Positions 52,648-63,963 of a DNA stretch of 64,000 nucleotides are shown piece by piece. Position numbers and translations under genes: made by a program. The notes below the pieces were generated by a model that was given only the letters and a program-made list of their open reading frames with translations, was not told the DNA's origin and did no database searches. The stretch's first letter is position 1. Each line of letters opens with the position of its first letter. The DNA is taken from positions 2,728,001 to 2,792,000 of the forward strand of contig NZ_CP029487.1 in assembly GCF_002441855.2 (NCBI RefSeq), in the 5' to 3' direction. This DNA comes from Eubacterium maltosivorans. GTDB taxonomy: Bacteria > Bacillota > Clostridia > Eubacteriales > Eubacteriaceae.

Positions 52648-53763
52648 ATGAAATTCAGCTGCTCACGCGACGCGCTTATCAACGCTTTATCCATTGCCCA
52701 GAAAGGGGTATCCAATAAAACCACCCTTCCTGTGCTTGAGGGAATCTTGTTTCAGGTATACAATAATCAATTAGTCTTAACTTCTACCGATTTGGAAATC
52801 GGCGTTCAAACCAGTATTCCAGCCAATGTAGACATGGATGGTGAGATTATTTTATCATCCAATTTAATCACAGAAGTGATCCGAAAATTATCGGGAGAAG
52901 AGGTTTTTTTCCAAAAAGACGACTCAAACCAGGTAAAAATCGAATGTCTTCTGTCAAACTTTACCATTAAAGGATTCCCCACCGATGAGTTTCCAGAATT
53001 TCCGGAAGTCATTGAGGAGCACAGTTTTGTCATTGAAGCAGGCGTTCTGAAAGAAATGATCCGCGGCACCATCTTTTCAGTGGCTGTCAGCGAAAATATT
53101 CCAGTGCTCACTGGTCTTAAAATGGAAATTGAAAATGAGGCTATCAGCTTAATCGCTCTGGACGGCTATCGTCTTTCCCTGAAAAAGGGTAAGCTTAAAG
53201 AGCCCATTGACGGCAGCATTTCGGTCATTATTCCGGGAAAGAGCATGAATGAGCTTAACAAGCTGTTATCCGGCTATAATGAAAATGTTATTGTGAAATT
53301 TTCAAAAACCCAGATTTTCTTTGAAATGGGCAATACCCAGTTCACTTCCCGCCTGCTGGAGGGTGAGTTCATCAATTATAAGCACATCATCCCAACAGAA
53401 AAGGCTGCTCAAGTCAAGGTTTCCAGAAAGCTTTTGCTGGAGAGCAGCGAGCGCGCCGCCCTTTTGGCGAGAGAGGGTAAAAACAACCTGATTAAAATGG
53501 ATTTTAACATTGATCAGTTGATTTTGACCTCCAATGCTGAAATCGGGGATGTCTTTGAAGTGATTCCCATTGAAAATCAGGGCGATCCTATCAAAATCGC
53601 TTTTAACTCTAAATTTTTCATCGACGCGCTGAAGGTTATCGACCGGGATGAGATGAGTATTGAACTGACTACCTCTGTCGGACCGGCGGTTATCGTGCCC
53701 GCAGACGGTTCAGATGAATTTATTTACCTGATTCTGCCAGTCCGGATCGCTGAGGAAGCCTGA
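52648..53763 (+). CDS. dnaN: DNA polymerase III beta sliding clamp
   Basis: A 371-residue clamp of three similar domains (about 1-120, 130-245, 250-371) that tethers polymerase to DNA. The N terminus MKFSCSRDALINALSIAQK and the C-terminal ILPVR are conserved; the latter is part of the hydrophobic partner-binding pocket. AGAGAGGTG precedes the ATG. A terminator follows at 53818. The gap before it is the unwinding half of oriC. Confidence 0.98.
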   Translation: MKFSCSRDALINALSIAQKGVSNKTTLPVLEGILFQVYNNQLVLTSTDLEIGVQTSIPANVDMDGEIILSSNLITEVIRKLSGEEVFFQKDDSNQVKIECLLSNFTIKGFPTDEFPEFPEVIEEHSFVIEAGVLKEMIRGTIFSVAVSENIPVLTGLKMEIENEAISLIALDGYRLSLKKGKLKEPIDGSISVIIPGKSMNELNKLLSGYNENVIVKFSKTQIFFEMGNTQFTSRLLEGEFINYKHIIPTEKAAQVKVSRKLLLESSERAALLAREGKNNLIKMDFNIDQLILTSNAEIGDVFEVIPIENQGDPIKIAFNSKFFIDALKVIDRDEMSIELTTSVGPAVIVPADGSDEFIYLILPVRIAEEA

Positions 53764-53817
53764 GTTTTTTTATCCCAGAGAAAAACCTGTATTATCATTA
53801 AGAAAAATCATGATTTT

Positions 53818-53846
53818 AAAGGATTTGTTTACAAATCCTTTTTTAT
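53818..53846 (+). terminator. Terminator of dnaN
   Basis: AAAGGATTTGT and ACAAATCCTTT arms with a two-base loop and T run. Confidence 0.85.
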
Positions 53847-53970
53847 TTGTGGTATACTATCCTATGTATGCGATTTTTATTGCTGTTTTTCGAGCGTATT
53901 TCCAATTTTAAGGGGAAAACGCGAGAAAAACTATTTTTTAAAAGGCTTACAAACTTAAAGAGGAATAAAT

Positions 53971-54189
53971 ATGGAAATTATTGAAATTAACACGGAGTTC
54001 ATAAAGCTGGATCAGCTTCTTAAGTTTGCCGGGCTGGTTGGTAATGGCAGCGACGCAAAAATGGTGATTCAGGATGAAATGGTGCGCGTAAACGGAGAAA
54101 TCTGTACCATGCGCGGTAAAAAACTTCGTCCCGGAGATGTGGTTGAGGTGGAGGACGCCGGAAGCTTTGAGGTTGCCGCCGCCCAATGA
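53971..54189 (+). CDS. rlbA: S4-domain RNA-binding protein YaaA/RlbA
   Basis: A 72-residue single S4 domain: [39 protein letters not shown]. It is found between dnaN and recF in most Firmicutes and is thought to act in ribosome large-subunit biogenesis or RNA binding. AGAGGAATAAAT precedes the ATG. It overlaps recF by four bases, so the two are translated together. A TGGTATACT extended -10 near 53850 may start this transcript. Confidence 0.92.
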   Translation: MEIIEINTEFIKLDQLLKFAGLVGNGSDAKMVIQDEMVRVNGEICTMRGKKLRPGDVVEVEDAGSFEVAAAQ

Positions 54190-55298
54190 TTCTCACCAGG
54201 CTGCACCTCGTCCATTACCGGAATTATAAGGATGAAACCTTTGAATTCTCACCGGGTATCAATGTAATCTGCGGACAGAATGCCCAGGGAAAAACCAACT
54301 TAGTCGAGAGCGTTCACCTGTTGTCCAGAGGCTATTCCCACAAGACAGGAACTCTGGCGGATATGGTGGGCTTTGACGAATCCGGTTTTTTTGTAAAAGC
54401 GGATATTGTCAAGAAGGACATCACCCACAGCCTGTCCGTTAAGATGCAGGATAAAAAAAAGACTGTTCTTTTAAATGGTAAGAAGGAAACCAGGCGTGAC
54501 GCTGTGCTGGGTGTCCTGACCACCATTCTTTTTGAACCCGACGACCTGAAAATCGTGAAAGAAGGGCCAGAAAAAAGAAGGCGTTTCATGAACAATGAGA
54601 TCAGCGGGTTCAAGCCAAACTACCCCTATGTTTTAAAGAATTACGCCAAAATACATAATCAGCGCAATGCACTGCTCAAAGAAATAAAGTATGACAGTAC
54701 CCTGGCCCTTACCCTGGATTCCTGGGATGAGCAGCTGGTCAAATACGGCGCTGTGCTTATGCGCTACCGCATTGATTACCTCAGGCGGCTGAACATAAAG
54801 GCCCGTGAGCTTCACCGTGAGCTCAGCGGCGGCCGTGAGGAGCTGGTGCTCTTTTATCAGAATAATGTTCTTGAAAATCCCCAGGAGTTTTCAGACCTTG
54901 AACGGATTTTTAAAGAAAAGCTACAGGCCTCCAGACAGGAGGACATTGCCCGTGGATCCACCACCTACGGGCCTCATGTGGATGATATCATGATTCACTT
55001 AAACGGTAAGGATGCAAAAAAATACGGCTCACAGGGACAGCAGCGAACAGCTGCTATTTCTTTGAAGCTTTCTCAGATTGAAATTTACAGGGAGAGCACC
55101 GGGGATTACCCAGTGGTGCTCCTTGATGATATTCTGTCCGAACTGGATGACAGACGCCAGCGCAATATTCTTTCCATTCTGGGAAAGACCCAGGCTTTTA
55201 TCACCTGCACGGACCCATCTTTTATCGAGCATTACAGCGAATACCCATCAAAAATTTTTAGGATAGAGGATGGAAAACAATTAAAAGTTGAGAGTTGA
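54186..55298 (+). CDS. recF: DNA replication and repair protein RecF
   Basis: A 370-residue SMC-like ATPase that loads RecA on gapped DNA. Walker [14 protein letters not shown], the signature region [14 protein letters not shown] and Walker [14 protein letters not shown] are all present. Its ATG overlaps the rlbA stop. Downstream, a 129-base gap with a repeat separates it from gyrB. Confidence 0.96.
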   Translation: MILTRLHLVHYRNYKDETFEFSPGINVICGQNAQGKTNLVESVHLLSRGYSHKTGTLADMVGFDESGFFVKADIVKKDITHSLSVKMQDKKKTVLLNGKKETRRDAVLGVLTTILFEPDDLKIVKEGPEKRRRFMNNEISGFKPNYPYVLKNYAKIHNQRNALLKEIKYDSTLALTLDSWDEQLVKYGAVLMRYRIDYLRRLNIKARELHRELSGGREELVLFYQNNVLENPQEFSDLERIFKEKLQASRQEDIARGSTTYGPHVDDIMIHLNGKDAKKYGSQGQQRTAAISLKLSQIEIYRESTGDYPVVLLDDILSELDDRRQRNILSILGKTQAFITCTDPSFIEHYSEYPSKIFRIEDGKQLKVES

Positions 55299-55415
55299 TA
55301 ATTGATAGTTGATAGTTGGGAACAAAAATGCTTTGCATTTTTGATTTAAATCAAATTCGCACAGCGAATTTGTACAATAACTATCCACTATTCACTATCA
55401 TCTATCCATTAATAA
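55297..55415. repeat. Heptad-rich inverted repeat between recF and gyrB
   Basis: The left part contains repeated GATAGTT/GATAATT units and the right part their complements (AACTATC, CTATCA), giving a long imperfect inverted repeat. Two perfect hairpins lie inside: AAAAATGC-TTT-GCATTTTT and CAAATTCGC-ACA-GCGAATTTG. The layout resembles a small non-coding mobile element. Confidence 0.6.
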
Positions 55416-57347
<1,932 letters not shown>

Positions 57348-57350
<3 letters not shown>

Positions 57351-57489
57351 CGCCGAATCCAAATTTTGAAAAAATTTGGCAGAACACGCAAAGGGAGCCG
57401 CCGCTCCCGGGTGTTCGGCAATGAGGCTAACGCATTTTGTATAAAAAATCATCCGAAAGATGATATAAGATTTTTTATGCAAAATACGA
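57348..57489 (+). repeat. Stop-codon-associated intergenic repeat, gyrB copy, with downstream inverted repeat
   Basis: It begins at the gyrB stop: TGACGCCGAATCCAAATTTT, a hairpin CCAAATTTT-GAA-AAAATTTGG, then GAACAC and GTGTTC arms enclosing GGGAGC and GCTCCC, and the right end AATGAGGCTAACGCA (to about 57435). Next, GCATTTTGTATAAAAAATC (57433-57451) and GATTTTTTATGCAAAATAC (57470-57488) form a near-perfect inverted repeat. Confidence 0.75.
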
Positions 57490-57519
57490 TCATTTTAAAC
57501 TTGGGAGTTAAACTAAAAT

Positions 57520-60024
57520 ATGGATGAAATTATAGAATATGACCGAATAAAAGAAGTAAATATTGAAGAAGAGATGAAGTCCTGCTATGTGGATTACGCC
57601 ATGAGTGTTATCATCGGGCGTGCTCTGCCGGATGTGCGCGACGGTTTAAAACCTGTTCACAGACGTATTCTGTACGCCATGAGCGAACTCGGCATGACGC
57701 CGGATAAGCCGACCCGTAAATCTGCCCGTATCGTCGGGGAAGTTCTGGGGAAATATCACCCACACGGCGATATAGCGGTTTATGACGCCATGGTGCGTAT
57801 GGCCCAGGAGTTCTCAACCCGATACATGACCATCTTCGGACAAGGTAACTTTGGCTCTATCGACGGTGACGGCGCTGCCGCCATGCGTTACACAGAAGCC
57901 AAGATGTCTAAAATCGCGCTGGAAATGCTGCGTGACATCAATAAGGACACCGTTGACTTTATCCCGAACTTCGATGAATCTGAGATGGAACCGGAAGTCC
58001 TTCCGGCCCGTGTTCCCCACCTGCTGGTCAATGGCTCTGCCGGGATCGCGGTCGGGATGGCCACAAACATTCCGCCGCACAATTTAGGCGAGGTGGTTGA
58101 CGGCACCATCGCTTATATTGATAATCCGGACATTACCATCGATGAGCTGATGACCCATATCAAGGGGCCAGACTTTCCAACCGCCGGTATTTTGCTGGGA
58201 AAATCCGGTATTAAGGAAGCTTACCGTACCGGCCGAGGACGTATCAAGATACGTTCAAAGGTTGAGATGGAGACCACCAAAAAAGGCCGTAAACAGATTG
58301 TTGTCACCGAGATTCCTTATATGGTCAACAAGTCTAAGTTGGTGGAAAAAATCGCCGAATTGGTCAAGGAAAAGCGTGTAGAGGGAATCGCGGATCTCCG
58401 TGATGAAACAGACCTTAAAAAGGGTATCCGTATTGTCATTGAGCTCAAGCGCGACGCCAATGAGACCATTATTCTGAATCAGCTGTACAAGCATACACAG
58501 CTCCAGGATACTTTCGGGGTGATCATGCTGGCGCTGGTGGGCAATGAGTACGACAAGAAAAAACTTGAGCCAAAGGTTCTGAACCTGAAGCAGGTGCTGC
58601 ACTACTATGTAGAGCACCAGAAGGAAATCATTACCAGAAGAACCATTTTCGATTTAAAGAAGGCTGAAGCAAGAGCGCATATTCTGGAAGGTCTGCGCAT
58701 TGCCCTTGACAACATCGACGAAGTCATCGCACTGATCCGGGCGGCTAAGGACGGCAAGGAAGCCAAAATCCAGCTCATGGAACGCTTTGCTCTGACCGAA
58801 ATCCAGGCACAGGCCATTCTGGACATGCGCCTCCAGCGCCTGACCGGTCTGGAACGCGAAAAGATCGAGGAAGAATACGCGGAGCTGCAAAAAATGATCG
58901 CTGAGTACAAGGCGATTCTGGCAGACGAACAGCTGGTATTAAACATCATCAAGGATGAGCTGACAGAGATCAAGGAAAAATACGGCGATGAAAGAAGAAC
59001 CTCCTTTGACATCGACGTGGAAGACTTTGATGTGGAAGACCTCATCGAAGAGGAGGAAGTGGTCATTACCATGACTCACATCGGCTATGTTAAACGGATT
59101 TCAGCAGATACTTACCGCTCACAGAAACGCGGCGGCAAGGGAATCACTGCCCTCTCTACCCGTGAGAACGACTTTGTGGAACACCTCTTTACCACCACTA
59201 CCCACCACTTCCTGCTGTTCTTCAGCAACAAGGGCAAGGTGTATCGTCTGAAGGCCTTTGAAGTGCCGGAGGGCGGCCGTACCGCAAGAGGGACTGCCAT
59301 CGTGAATATTCTTCAGCTTGATCCGGATGAAAAGATCACGACCATGATTCCGGTTAAGGAATTTACAGCGGATAAATGCCTGATCATGGCGACCAAGCAG
59401 GGGATTATTAAGAAAACTGATCTCACCGAGTATGATTCTTCCAGAAAGAACGGCATCATCGGCATTAACCTGCGCGAGGGCGATGAGCTCATCAATGTCC
59501 GTCTGGTGGAAGAAAATGAGGAGATCGTCATGGGGACTCAGAAAGGTTATGCCATCCGGTTTGCCTCAGAAGAAGTGCGTCCGCTGAAACGTACCTCCAT
59601 CGGTGTACGGGGGATTGAGCTGCGCGACGACGATGTGGTTGTGGGCATGGACATCGTATCCGATGATTTATTTGTGCTCTGTGTATCCGACAACGGCTAT
59701 GGCAAGCTGACCTCCGGTGACCAGTACCGCTCGCAGAAACGCGGCGGCAAGGGTGTCCAGACCTATAAGGTCACCAAGAAAACCGGCGAGTTGGTTGGCT
59801 TCTGCGTCATCAGCCGAGATGGTGAGATCATGATGATCAACAACCAGGGCGTGGTCATTAAGCTGGAGGGCAATGACATCTCCACTGTTGGCCGTAATAC
59901 CCAGGGCGTGCGCCTGATGAAGCTTCAGGCCGGAGAACAGATTGCGACCATTTCCAAAGTTTACAAGGAAGACCCGGAAGAAGATATTGAAGACGGCCAG
60001 GTTTCCATTATGGACGAGAAATAG
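57520..60024 (+). CDS. gyrA: DNA gyrase subunit A
   Basis: An 834-residue DNA-cleaving subunit. The N-terminal breakage-reunion domain has the active tyrosine in [11 protein letters not shown]; the C-terminal beta-pinwheel has two QKRGGKG boxes, in blade one and in the last repeat. The quinolone region reads [12 protein letters not shown]: Ile85 (ATA codon at 57772-57774) occupies the position of E. coli Ser83, while Asp89 (E. coli Asp87) is kept. Ile there is associated with fluoroquinolone resistance in other bacteria. The acidic tail ([11 protein letters not shown]) is typical. A PTS gene starts three bases after its stop. Confidence 0.97.
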   Translation: MDEIIEYDRIKEVNIEEEMKSCYVDYAMSVIIGRALPDVRDGLKPVHRRILYAMSELGMTPDKPTRKSARIVGEVLGKYHPHGDIAVYDAMVRMAQEFSTRYMTIFGQGNFGSIDGDGAAAMRYTEAKMSKIALEMLRDINKDTVDFIPNFDESEMEPEVLPARVPHLLVNGSAGIAVGMATNIPPHNLGEVVDGTIAYIDNPDITIDELMTHIKGPDFPTAGILLGKSGIKEAYRTGRGRIKIRSKVEMETTKKGRKQIVVTEIPYMVNKSKLVEKIAELVKEKRVEGIADLRDETDLKKGIRIVIELKRDANETIILNQLYKHTQLQDTFGVIMLALVGNEYDKKKLEPKVLNLKQVLHYYVEHQKEIITRRTIFDLKKAEARAHILEGLRIALDNIDEVIALIRAAKDGKEAKIQLMERFALTEIQAQAILDMRLQRLTGLEREKIEEEYAELQKMIAEYKAILADEQLVLNIIKDELTEIKEKYGDERRTSFDIDVEDFDVEDLIEEEEVVITMTHIGYVKRISADTYRSQKRGGKGITALSTRENDFVEHLFTTTTHHFLLFFSNKGKVYRLKAFEVPEGGRTARGTAIVNILQLDPDEKITTMIPVKEFTADKCLIMATKQGIIKKTDLTEYDSSRKNGIIGINLREGDELINVRLVEENEEIVMGTQKGYAIRFASEEVRPLKRTSIGVRGIELRDDDVVVGMDIVSDDLFVLCVSDNGYGKLTSGDQYRSQKRGGKGVQTYKVTKKTGELVGFCVISRDGEIMMINNQGVVIKLEGNDISTVGRNTQGVRLMKLQAGEQIATISKVYKEDPEEDIEDGQVSIMDEK

Positions 60025-60027
60025 AAA

Positions 60028-60483
60028 ATGCTGATCAATCAAAAATACATTCAGATTAACAGAGAGGCGGCGGACTGCTTTCAAGCGATAGAGGCCGCCG
60101 CCTCTCCCCTTTTAAGGGATCATAAAATTGACGAGGCTTACATTGCAGCGGCCTGTGAGCGGGAGAAAATTTTTCCGACAGGACTGCCGACGTCCATTGG
60201 CGTCGCCATTCCCCACGCCGAGCCGGACAATGTGCTGGAGGAGGCTGTATCGCTGCTTACTTTAAAAAAACCGGTGGTTTTTCACGGTATGGGAGCGCCG
60301 GAGGAGCGTATCGAGGTCTCTATTGTCTTTCTTTTAGCCATAAAAGATGGTGAAAAGCAGATTGAAACGCTGCAGAAAATTGTCCTGATGATACAAGATG
60401 AAATGGTTTTACAAAAAATAGCAGGTGCAAAAAGTCCTGAGTGGATATATAATTTAGTAAAAGATATCGACGGGCTGGATTAG
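60028..60483 (+). CDS. PTS sugar transporter subunit IIA (fructose/galactitol type)
   Basis: A 151-residue EIIA of the fructose/mannitol/galactitol fold. The phospho-accepting His63 lies in GVAIPHAEPDNV, and VVFHGMGAPEERIEVSIVFLLA fits the GatA-like group. It starts three bases after gyrA with no strong ribosome-binding site, so translation probably continues from gyrA. Downstream come rpe and a matching IIB gene, but no IIC membrane subunit is encoded in the group. Confidence 0.87.
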   Translation: MLINQKYIQINREAADCFQAIEAAASPLLRDHKIDEAYIAAACEREKIFPTGLPTSIGVAIPHAEPDNVLEEAVSLLTLKKPVVFHGMGAPEERIEVSIVFLLAIKDGEKQIETLQKIVLMIQDEMVLQKIAGAKSPEWIYNLVKDIDGLD

Positions 60484-60533
60484 TTTCTCAGCCGATCGTT
60501 AAGATGATCATTAATAAGAGAGAGGTACTCATT

Positions 60534-61193
60534 ATGAATTATAAAATTTCCCCATCAATGCTGAGCGCGGATTTTGCCAACCTGGACCGTGATTTGAAAT
60601 CCGTGGAAGCCGGCGGGGCGGACTGGCTTCATGTGGACGTGATGGACGGCCATTTTGTTCCAAACATCACCATTGGGCCAGATCAGGTAAAATGCCTCCG
60701 TAAAACCATCGGCCTTCCCTTTGATGTCCATCTGATGATAAGCGAACCGCTGAAATACATCGAACGCTTTGCCGACGCCGGAGCAGATATCATCACGGTT
60801 CACGTCGAAGTCGAGGACGATACCAGAAAATGTATTGACCTGATTAAAAAATCCGGCTGCAAAGCAAGCCTGGTCATTTCCCCGGACACCCCCATCGAGG
60901 TGCTGGCGCCTTTTATGGACGACATTTCCATGATTCTGGTTATGGGCGTTTATCCTGGCTTTGGCGGACAGAAGTATATTCCTGAAACAACAGAGCGTTT
61001 AAAGGGAATCCGCGCCATGATCGGCGACCGTGATGTTGATCTGGAGATCGACGGCGGCGTGAGCTTTGAAACCCTGAGTACTGTTGTCGAAGCCGGCGCC
61101 AATGTCATTGTATCGGGCTCCTGCCTGTTCAGCGGCGATATGAAAGAAAATATCAGCCGTTTCAGAGAAATAATGGATGGTGTAAAGAGATGA
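60534..61193 (+). CDS. rpe: Ribulose-phosphate 3-epimerase
   Basis: A 219-residue TIM-barrel epimerase that interconverts ribulose 5-phosphate and xylulose 5-phosphate. The start at 60534 follows AGAGAGG; the frame opens ten codons earlier. ISPSMLSADFANL, VDVMDGHFVPNITIGP and VMGVYPGFGGQKY hold the metal and substrate residues. Its stop overlaps the IIB start by four bases. Position between PTS IIA and IIB suggests a pentose or pentitol route, with the main epimerase role also possible. Confidence 0.94.
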   Translation: MNYKISPSMLSADFANLDRDLKSVEAGGADWLHVDVMDGHFVPNITIGPDQVKCLRKTIGLPFDVHLMISEPLKYIERFADAGADIITVHVEVEDDTRKCIDLIKKSGCKASLVISPDTPIEVLAPFMDDISMILVMGVYPGFGGQKYIPETTERLKGIRAMIGDRDVDLEIDGGVSFETLSTVVEAGANVIVSGSCLFSGDMKENISRFREIMDGVKR

Positions 61194-61474
61194 AAACTGT
61201 TTTAGTGGCCTGCGGTGCCGCTGTGGCGACTTCTACCGTAGTGGCCAAAAAAATTGAAAAAATTGCGTCGGAAAATGGTGTTGAATTGAAGACCGTCCAG
61301 GCAAAGGCATCGGAGGTGGCTCAGAAGGCCGCTGAGATTAAGCCGGACATTATTGTATGTACCTGTCAGCTCGATGGCGACATTGATATTCCGGTCATGA
61401 ATGGCCGTTCCTTTTTAACGGGCATCAATCTTCAGAAGACAACCGGCGAGCTGCTGGAAATTCTGAAAGGATAA
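61190..61474 (+). CDS. PTS sugar transporter subunit IIB (galactitol type)
   Basis: A 94-residue EIIB of the lactose/galactitol-type fold. The phosphocysteine is Cys8 in VLVACGAAVATSTVV. The four-base overlap with rpe implies coupled translation. A terminator at 61511 ends the unit. With IIA but no IIC, the set is an incomplete permease unless the membrane subunit is encoded elsewhere; alternatively it has a regulatory function. Confidence 0.85.
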   Translation: MKTVLVACGAAVATSTVVAKKIEKIASENGVELKTVQAKASEVAQKAAEIKPDIIVCTCQLDGDIDIPVMNGRSFLTGINLQKTTGELLEILKG

Positions 61475-61510
61475 CAGACAGACGATTTTTTCGAATAGGA
61501 TTTCATTTTT

Positions 61511-61531
61511 AAGCGGCTCCGGCCGCTTTTT
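61511..61531 (+). terminator. Terminator of PTS-rpe unit
   Basis: AAGCGGC and GCCGCTT arms with a four-base loop followed by TTTT. Confidence 0.8.
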
Positions 61532-61638
61532 TGTTATCCGAAAGTGGCTGAAAAGCGGCTTGTGTTTCGGAAAATTTAATGATACACTGTTTTATTAGAA
61601 ACAGAATTTATTCAAAAGAAAGATATGGGACAAGCGAG

Positions 61639-63837
61639 ATGAAGTTAAAAATCAGTCTGAGGATGACGACCTTTATTTTTTGTGCTCTGGCGATTATCGC
61701 GGCAGTTCTGTCTTTTATCAATACACAAAATGTTGACCTTAAGATTCGTGAACAGGCAGACCGGATGGAAAATCACAACCAGTGTGAAGATAAAATACTG
61801 GAATTCTCGAAAGCTTCTGATGATCTCACCACTGCCACGCGGCATTTTGTGGCAACAGGAGATCCGGTTTATATGAACCAGTACTGGCAGGAGGCCGATG
61901 AATCCCGCCATCGCGAGGACGCTGTAAACAGCCTTAATGCTCTAGGCATTAGTGAAGAGGAACGGACGCTTTTAAAAAATGCCATGGAGGCTTCCGACAG
62001 GCTCATGGAGACCGAAACCCTTGCCATGCGGTTAAAGGCCGACGCTGTTGGAATTCCAGAAAGCCAGATGCCTCCTGAAGTGGCGGCTTATGTCTATAAA
62101 AACGGTGAGGAGAGCAGCGGTCCGGAGGAAAAGGGACAGCTGGCCATCAAAAGTATTTTTAATAACACCTATGAAAATCAGAAAAAAGAAATCACAGACA
62201 ATATAACGAGCTTCAGAAGCCAGCTTTACAACCGAAAAACCAGTGAGAATACCCTCTCTAACAGTGAGACAATGGGCTCGCTGAACCATATGCTGGTCTA
62301 TAATTTTTTTCTGCTTTTATTACTGCTGGTCTTGTCTTTCTTTCTGCTGTTTTTTGTCACCACTCCCCTGCACCGCTATTATAAAAGCCTGAAAAATTCA
62401 AGGGAAAACAGTGCAGAGCCCTTAATCCCCGCAGGTTCTAAGGAGCTTCAGCAGTTCGCTGAGAGCTTTAACAGCATGGTAAAGGACTTAAAGAATCAAA
62501 ATGCTGCGCTGCTTGAAAAGAGCCGGACCGACGGACTGACTGGACTTTATAACCGGGAAGCTTTTGATCTTTATATCAAGGAGACCATTGAAGCACACGG
62601 CGGCAGAATGGCCCTGTTTTTTATGGATATGGATGAGTTTAAAGGACTCAATGACCGGTACGATTACCTTGTCGGCGACCGGGTTCTGACAGAGGCTGGT
62701 AAAAAGTTGAGGGCTATTGCGGAAAAAAACAGCGGGATGGCCGCGCGTGTCGGCGGAGAGGAATTTGCCATGCTGCTGCCGTCTGTTAAGACACAGCTGG
62801 CAGCGCAAAAGACCGCAGAGCAGATTATAAAGGTTATTTCTGAGATAAAACCTGAGAGCAGCCGGAAAGCCCGGAAGGATTTTCCGGTATCTGTCAGCGT
62901 GGGGGTTTTGCTGTGGGACAGCCAGGCGGACGCTCTTCCGCTGCGTGAGGTGCTGCACCGCTCCGATCTGGCCTGCAGCCGTGCAAAACAGCAGGGAAAG
63001 GGACATTTTAAGTTTTACTACGCCAACGACAGCGATCTCCAGGCCATGCAGTATACCCAGGAGCACGAGCAGCAGGTCGAGGATGAAATGTACGGTGCCC
63101 TTGCCAGGCGGGAGTTTGAGGCGTACTATCAACCAAAATATAACATCGAAACCGGGGAGATCATGGGAGCGGAGGCGCTGGTAAGATGGAACCATCCGAC
63201 CAGAGGAGTCCTCTCCCCGGCCCACTTTATACCGGTTTTTGAGGCCAACGGCTTTGTGGTCCAGCTGGATTTTTATATTTTTAAAAAGGTCTGCAGGACA
63301 TTGGCCGGACAGTTTAAAAACAATGAGCCGGCAGTGCCAGTAGCGGTTAATTTTTCCAGCCGCCATTTTGCAAACCCCGGCTTTGCCGATGAAATCAGGC
63401 GTATTGCGGAGCTTTTGTCTGTACCGCCTTCCTTTTTGGAAATCGAGATTACCGAGACGGTGCTCATGGAAAACTGGGATGAGACCATTACCCAGACCTG
63501 TAAGCTTCGGGAGATGGGCTTCAGCGTCGCCCTCGACGACTTTGGAACAGGTTATTCCTCTATGGGCGTTCTTCAGGAGCTGCCCGTAGATGTCATTAAA
63601 ATAGACAGAAGCTTTATCAACAGAGATTTGAGCGAACACCGCAACGCGATGTTTATCACCGGCATTGTCAATATTGCTCGGGTGCTGAACCTGAGAATCA
63701 TCTGCGAGGGCGTGGAAACCCGGGAACAGGCCGATTTCCTGAAAAAGAACGGCGTCCTCTTTGTCCAGGGATACTATTATTCCAGGCCGGTCTCGGAAGC
63801 TGTGTTTAAGGAAATGCTGATAAAAAATAAAAGTTGA
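61639..63837 (+). CDS. Membrane GGDEF-EAL cyclic-di-GMP turnover protein
   Basis: A 732-residue protein from the preferred ATG at 61639 (only a weak ribosome-binding site); the frame opens 20 codons earlier. Order: membrane helix (about 10-27), extracytoplasmic helical sensor (about 30-215), second membrane helix (about 225-250), short linker, GGDEF domain (about 290-460) with GGEEF, an active-type variant, then EAL domain (about 490-725) with GAEALVRWNHP, ETVLMEN and DDFGTGYSS intact. It may both make and degrade c-di-GMP. It could therefore influence the c-di-GMP riboswitch at 20455. A terminator follows. Confidence 0.92.
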   Translation: MKLKISLRMTTFIFCALAIIAAVLSFINTQNVDLKIREQADRMENHNQCEDKILEFSKASDDLTTATRHFVATGDPVYMNQYWQEADESRHREDAVNSLNALGISEEERTLLKNAMEASDRLMETETLAMRLKADAVGIPESQMPPEVAAYVYKNGEESSGPEEKGQLAIKSIFNNTYENQKKEITDNITSFRSQLYNRKTSENTLSNSETMGSLNHMLVYNFFLLLLLLVLSFFLLFFVTTPLHRYYKSLKNSRENSAEPLIPAGSKELQQFAESFNSMVKDLKNQNAALLEKSRTDGLTGLYNREAFDLYIKETIEAHGGRMALFFMDMDEFKGLNDRYDYLVGDRVLTEAGKKLRAIAEKNSGMAARVGGEEFAMLLPSVKTQLAAQKTAEQIIKVISEIKPESSRKARKDFPVSVSVGVLLWDSQADALPLREVLHRSDLACSRAKQQGKGHFKFYYANDSDLQAMQYTQEHEQQVEDEMYGALARREFEAYYQPKYNIETGEIMGAEALVRWNHPTRGVLSPAHFIPVFEANGFVVQLDFYIFKKVCRTLAGQFKNNEPAVPVAVNFSSRHFANPGFADEIRRIAELLSVPPSFLEIEITETVLMENWDETITQTCKLREMGFSVALDDFGTGYSSMGVLQELPVDVIKIDRSFINRDLSEHRNAMFITGIVNIARVLNLRIICEGVETREQADFLKKNGVLFVQGYYYSRPVSEAVFKEMLIKNKS

Positions 63838-63841
63838 CGAT

Positions 63842-63868
63842 AAGGGCTGGAAGACCAGCCCTTTTTTG
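63842..63868 (+). terminator. Terminator of GGDEF-EAL gene
   Basis: AGGGCTGG and CCAGCCCT arms, four-base loop, then T run. Confidence 0.9.
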
Positions 63869-63963
63869 TATTCTTTTTTTGCAGGATTGACAGAGCTTTC
63901 GCAGATTTTTATAATGACATTAAGGGATGCCGCCAAAAAGGCGGTGAAAAAGGAGGAGAAAAA

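Noticed and set aside
59700-59760. Duplicate GyrA box (second QKRGGKG) as a sign of rearranged gyrA
   Set aside because: A box-like motif in the last pinwheel blade occurs in other Firmicutes GyrA proteins; length and blade number are normal.
62488-63936. 482-codon open frame antisense to the GGDEF-EAL gene
   Set aside because: It is a shadow of a strong coding frame with intact GGDEF and EAL motifs; the antisense product has no recognisable motif and is rich in Cys/His/Arg typical of shadow frames.
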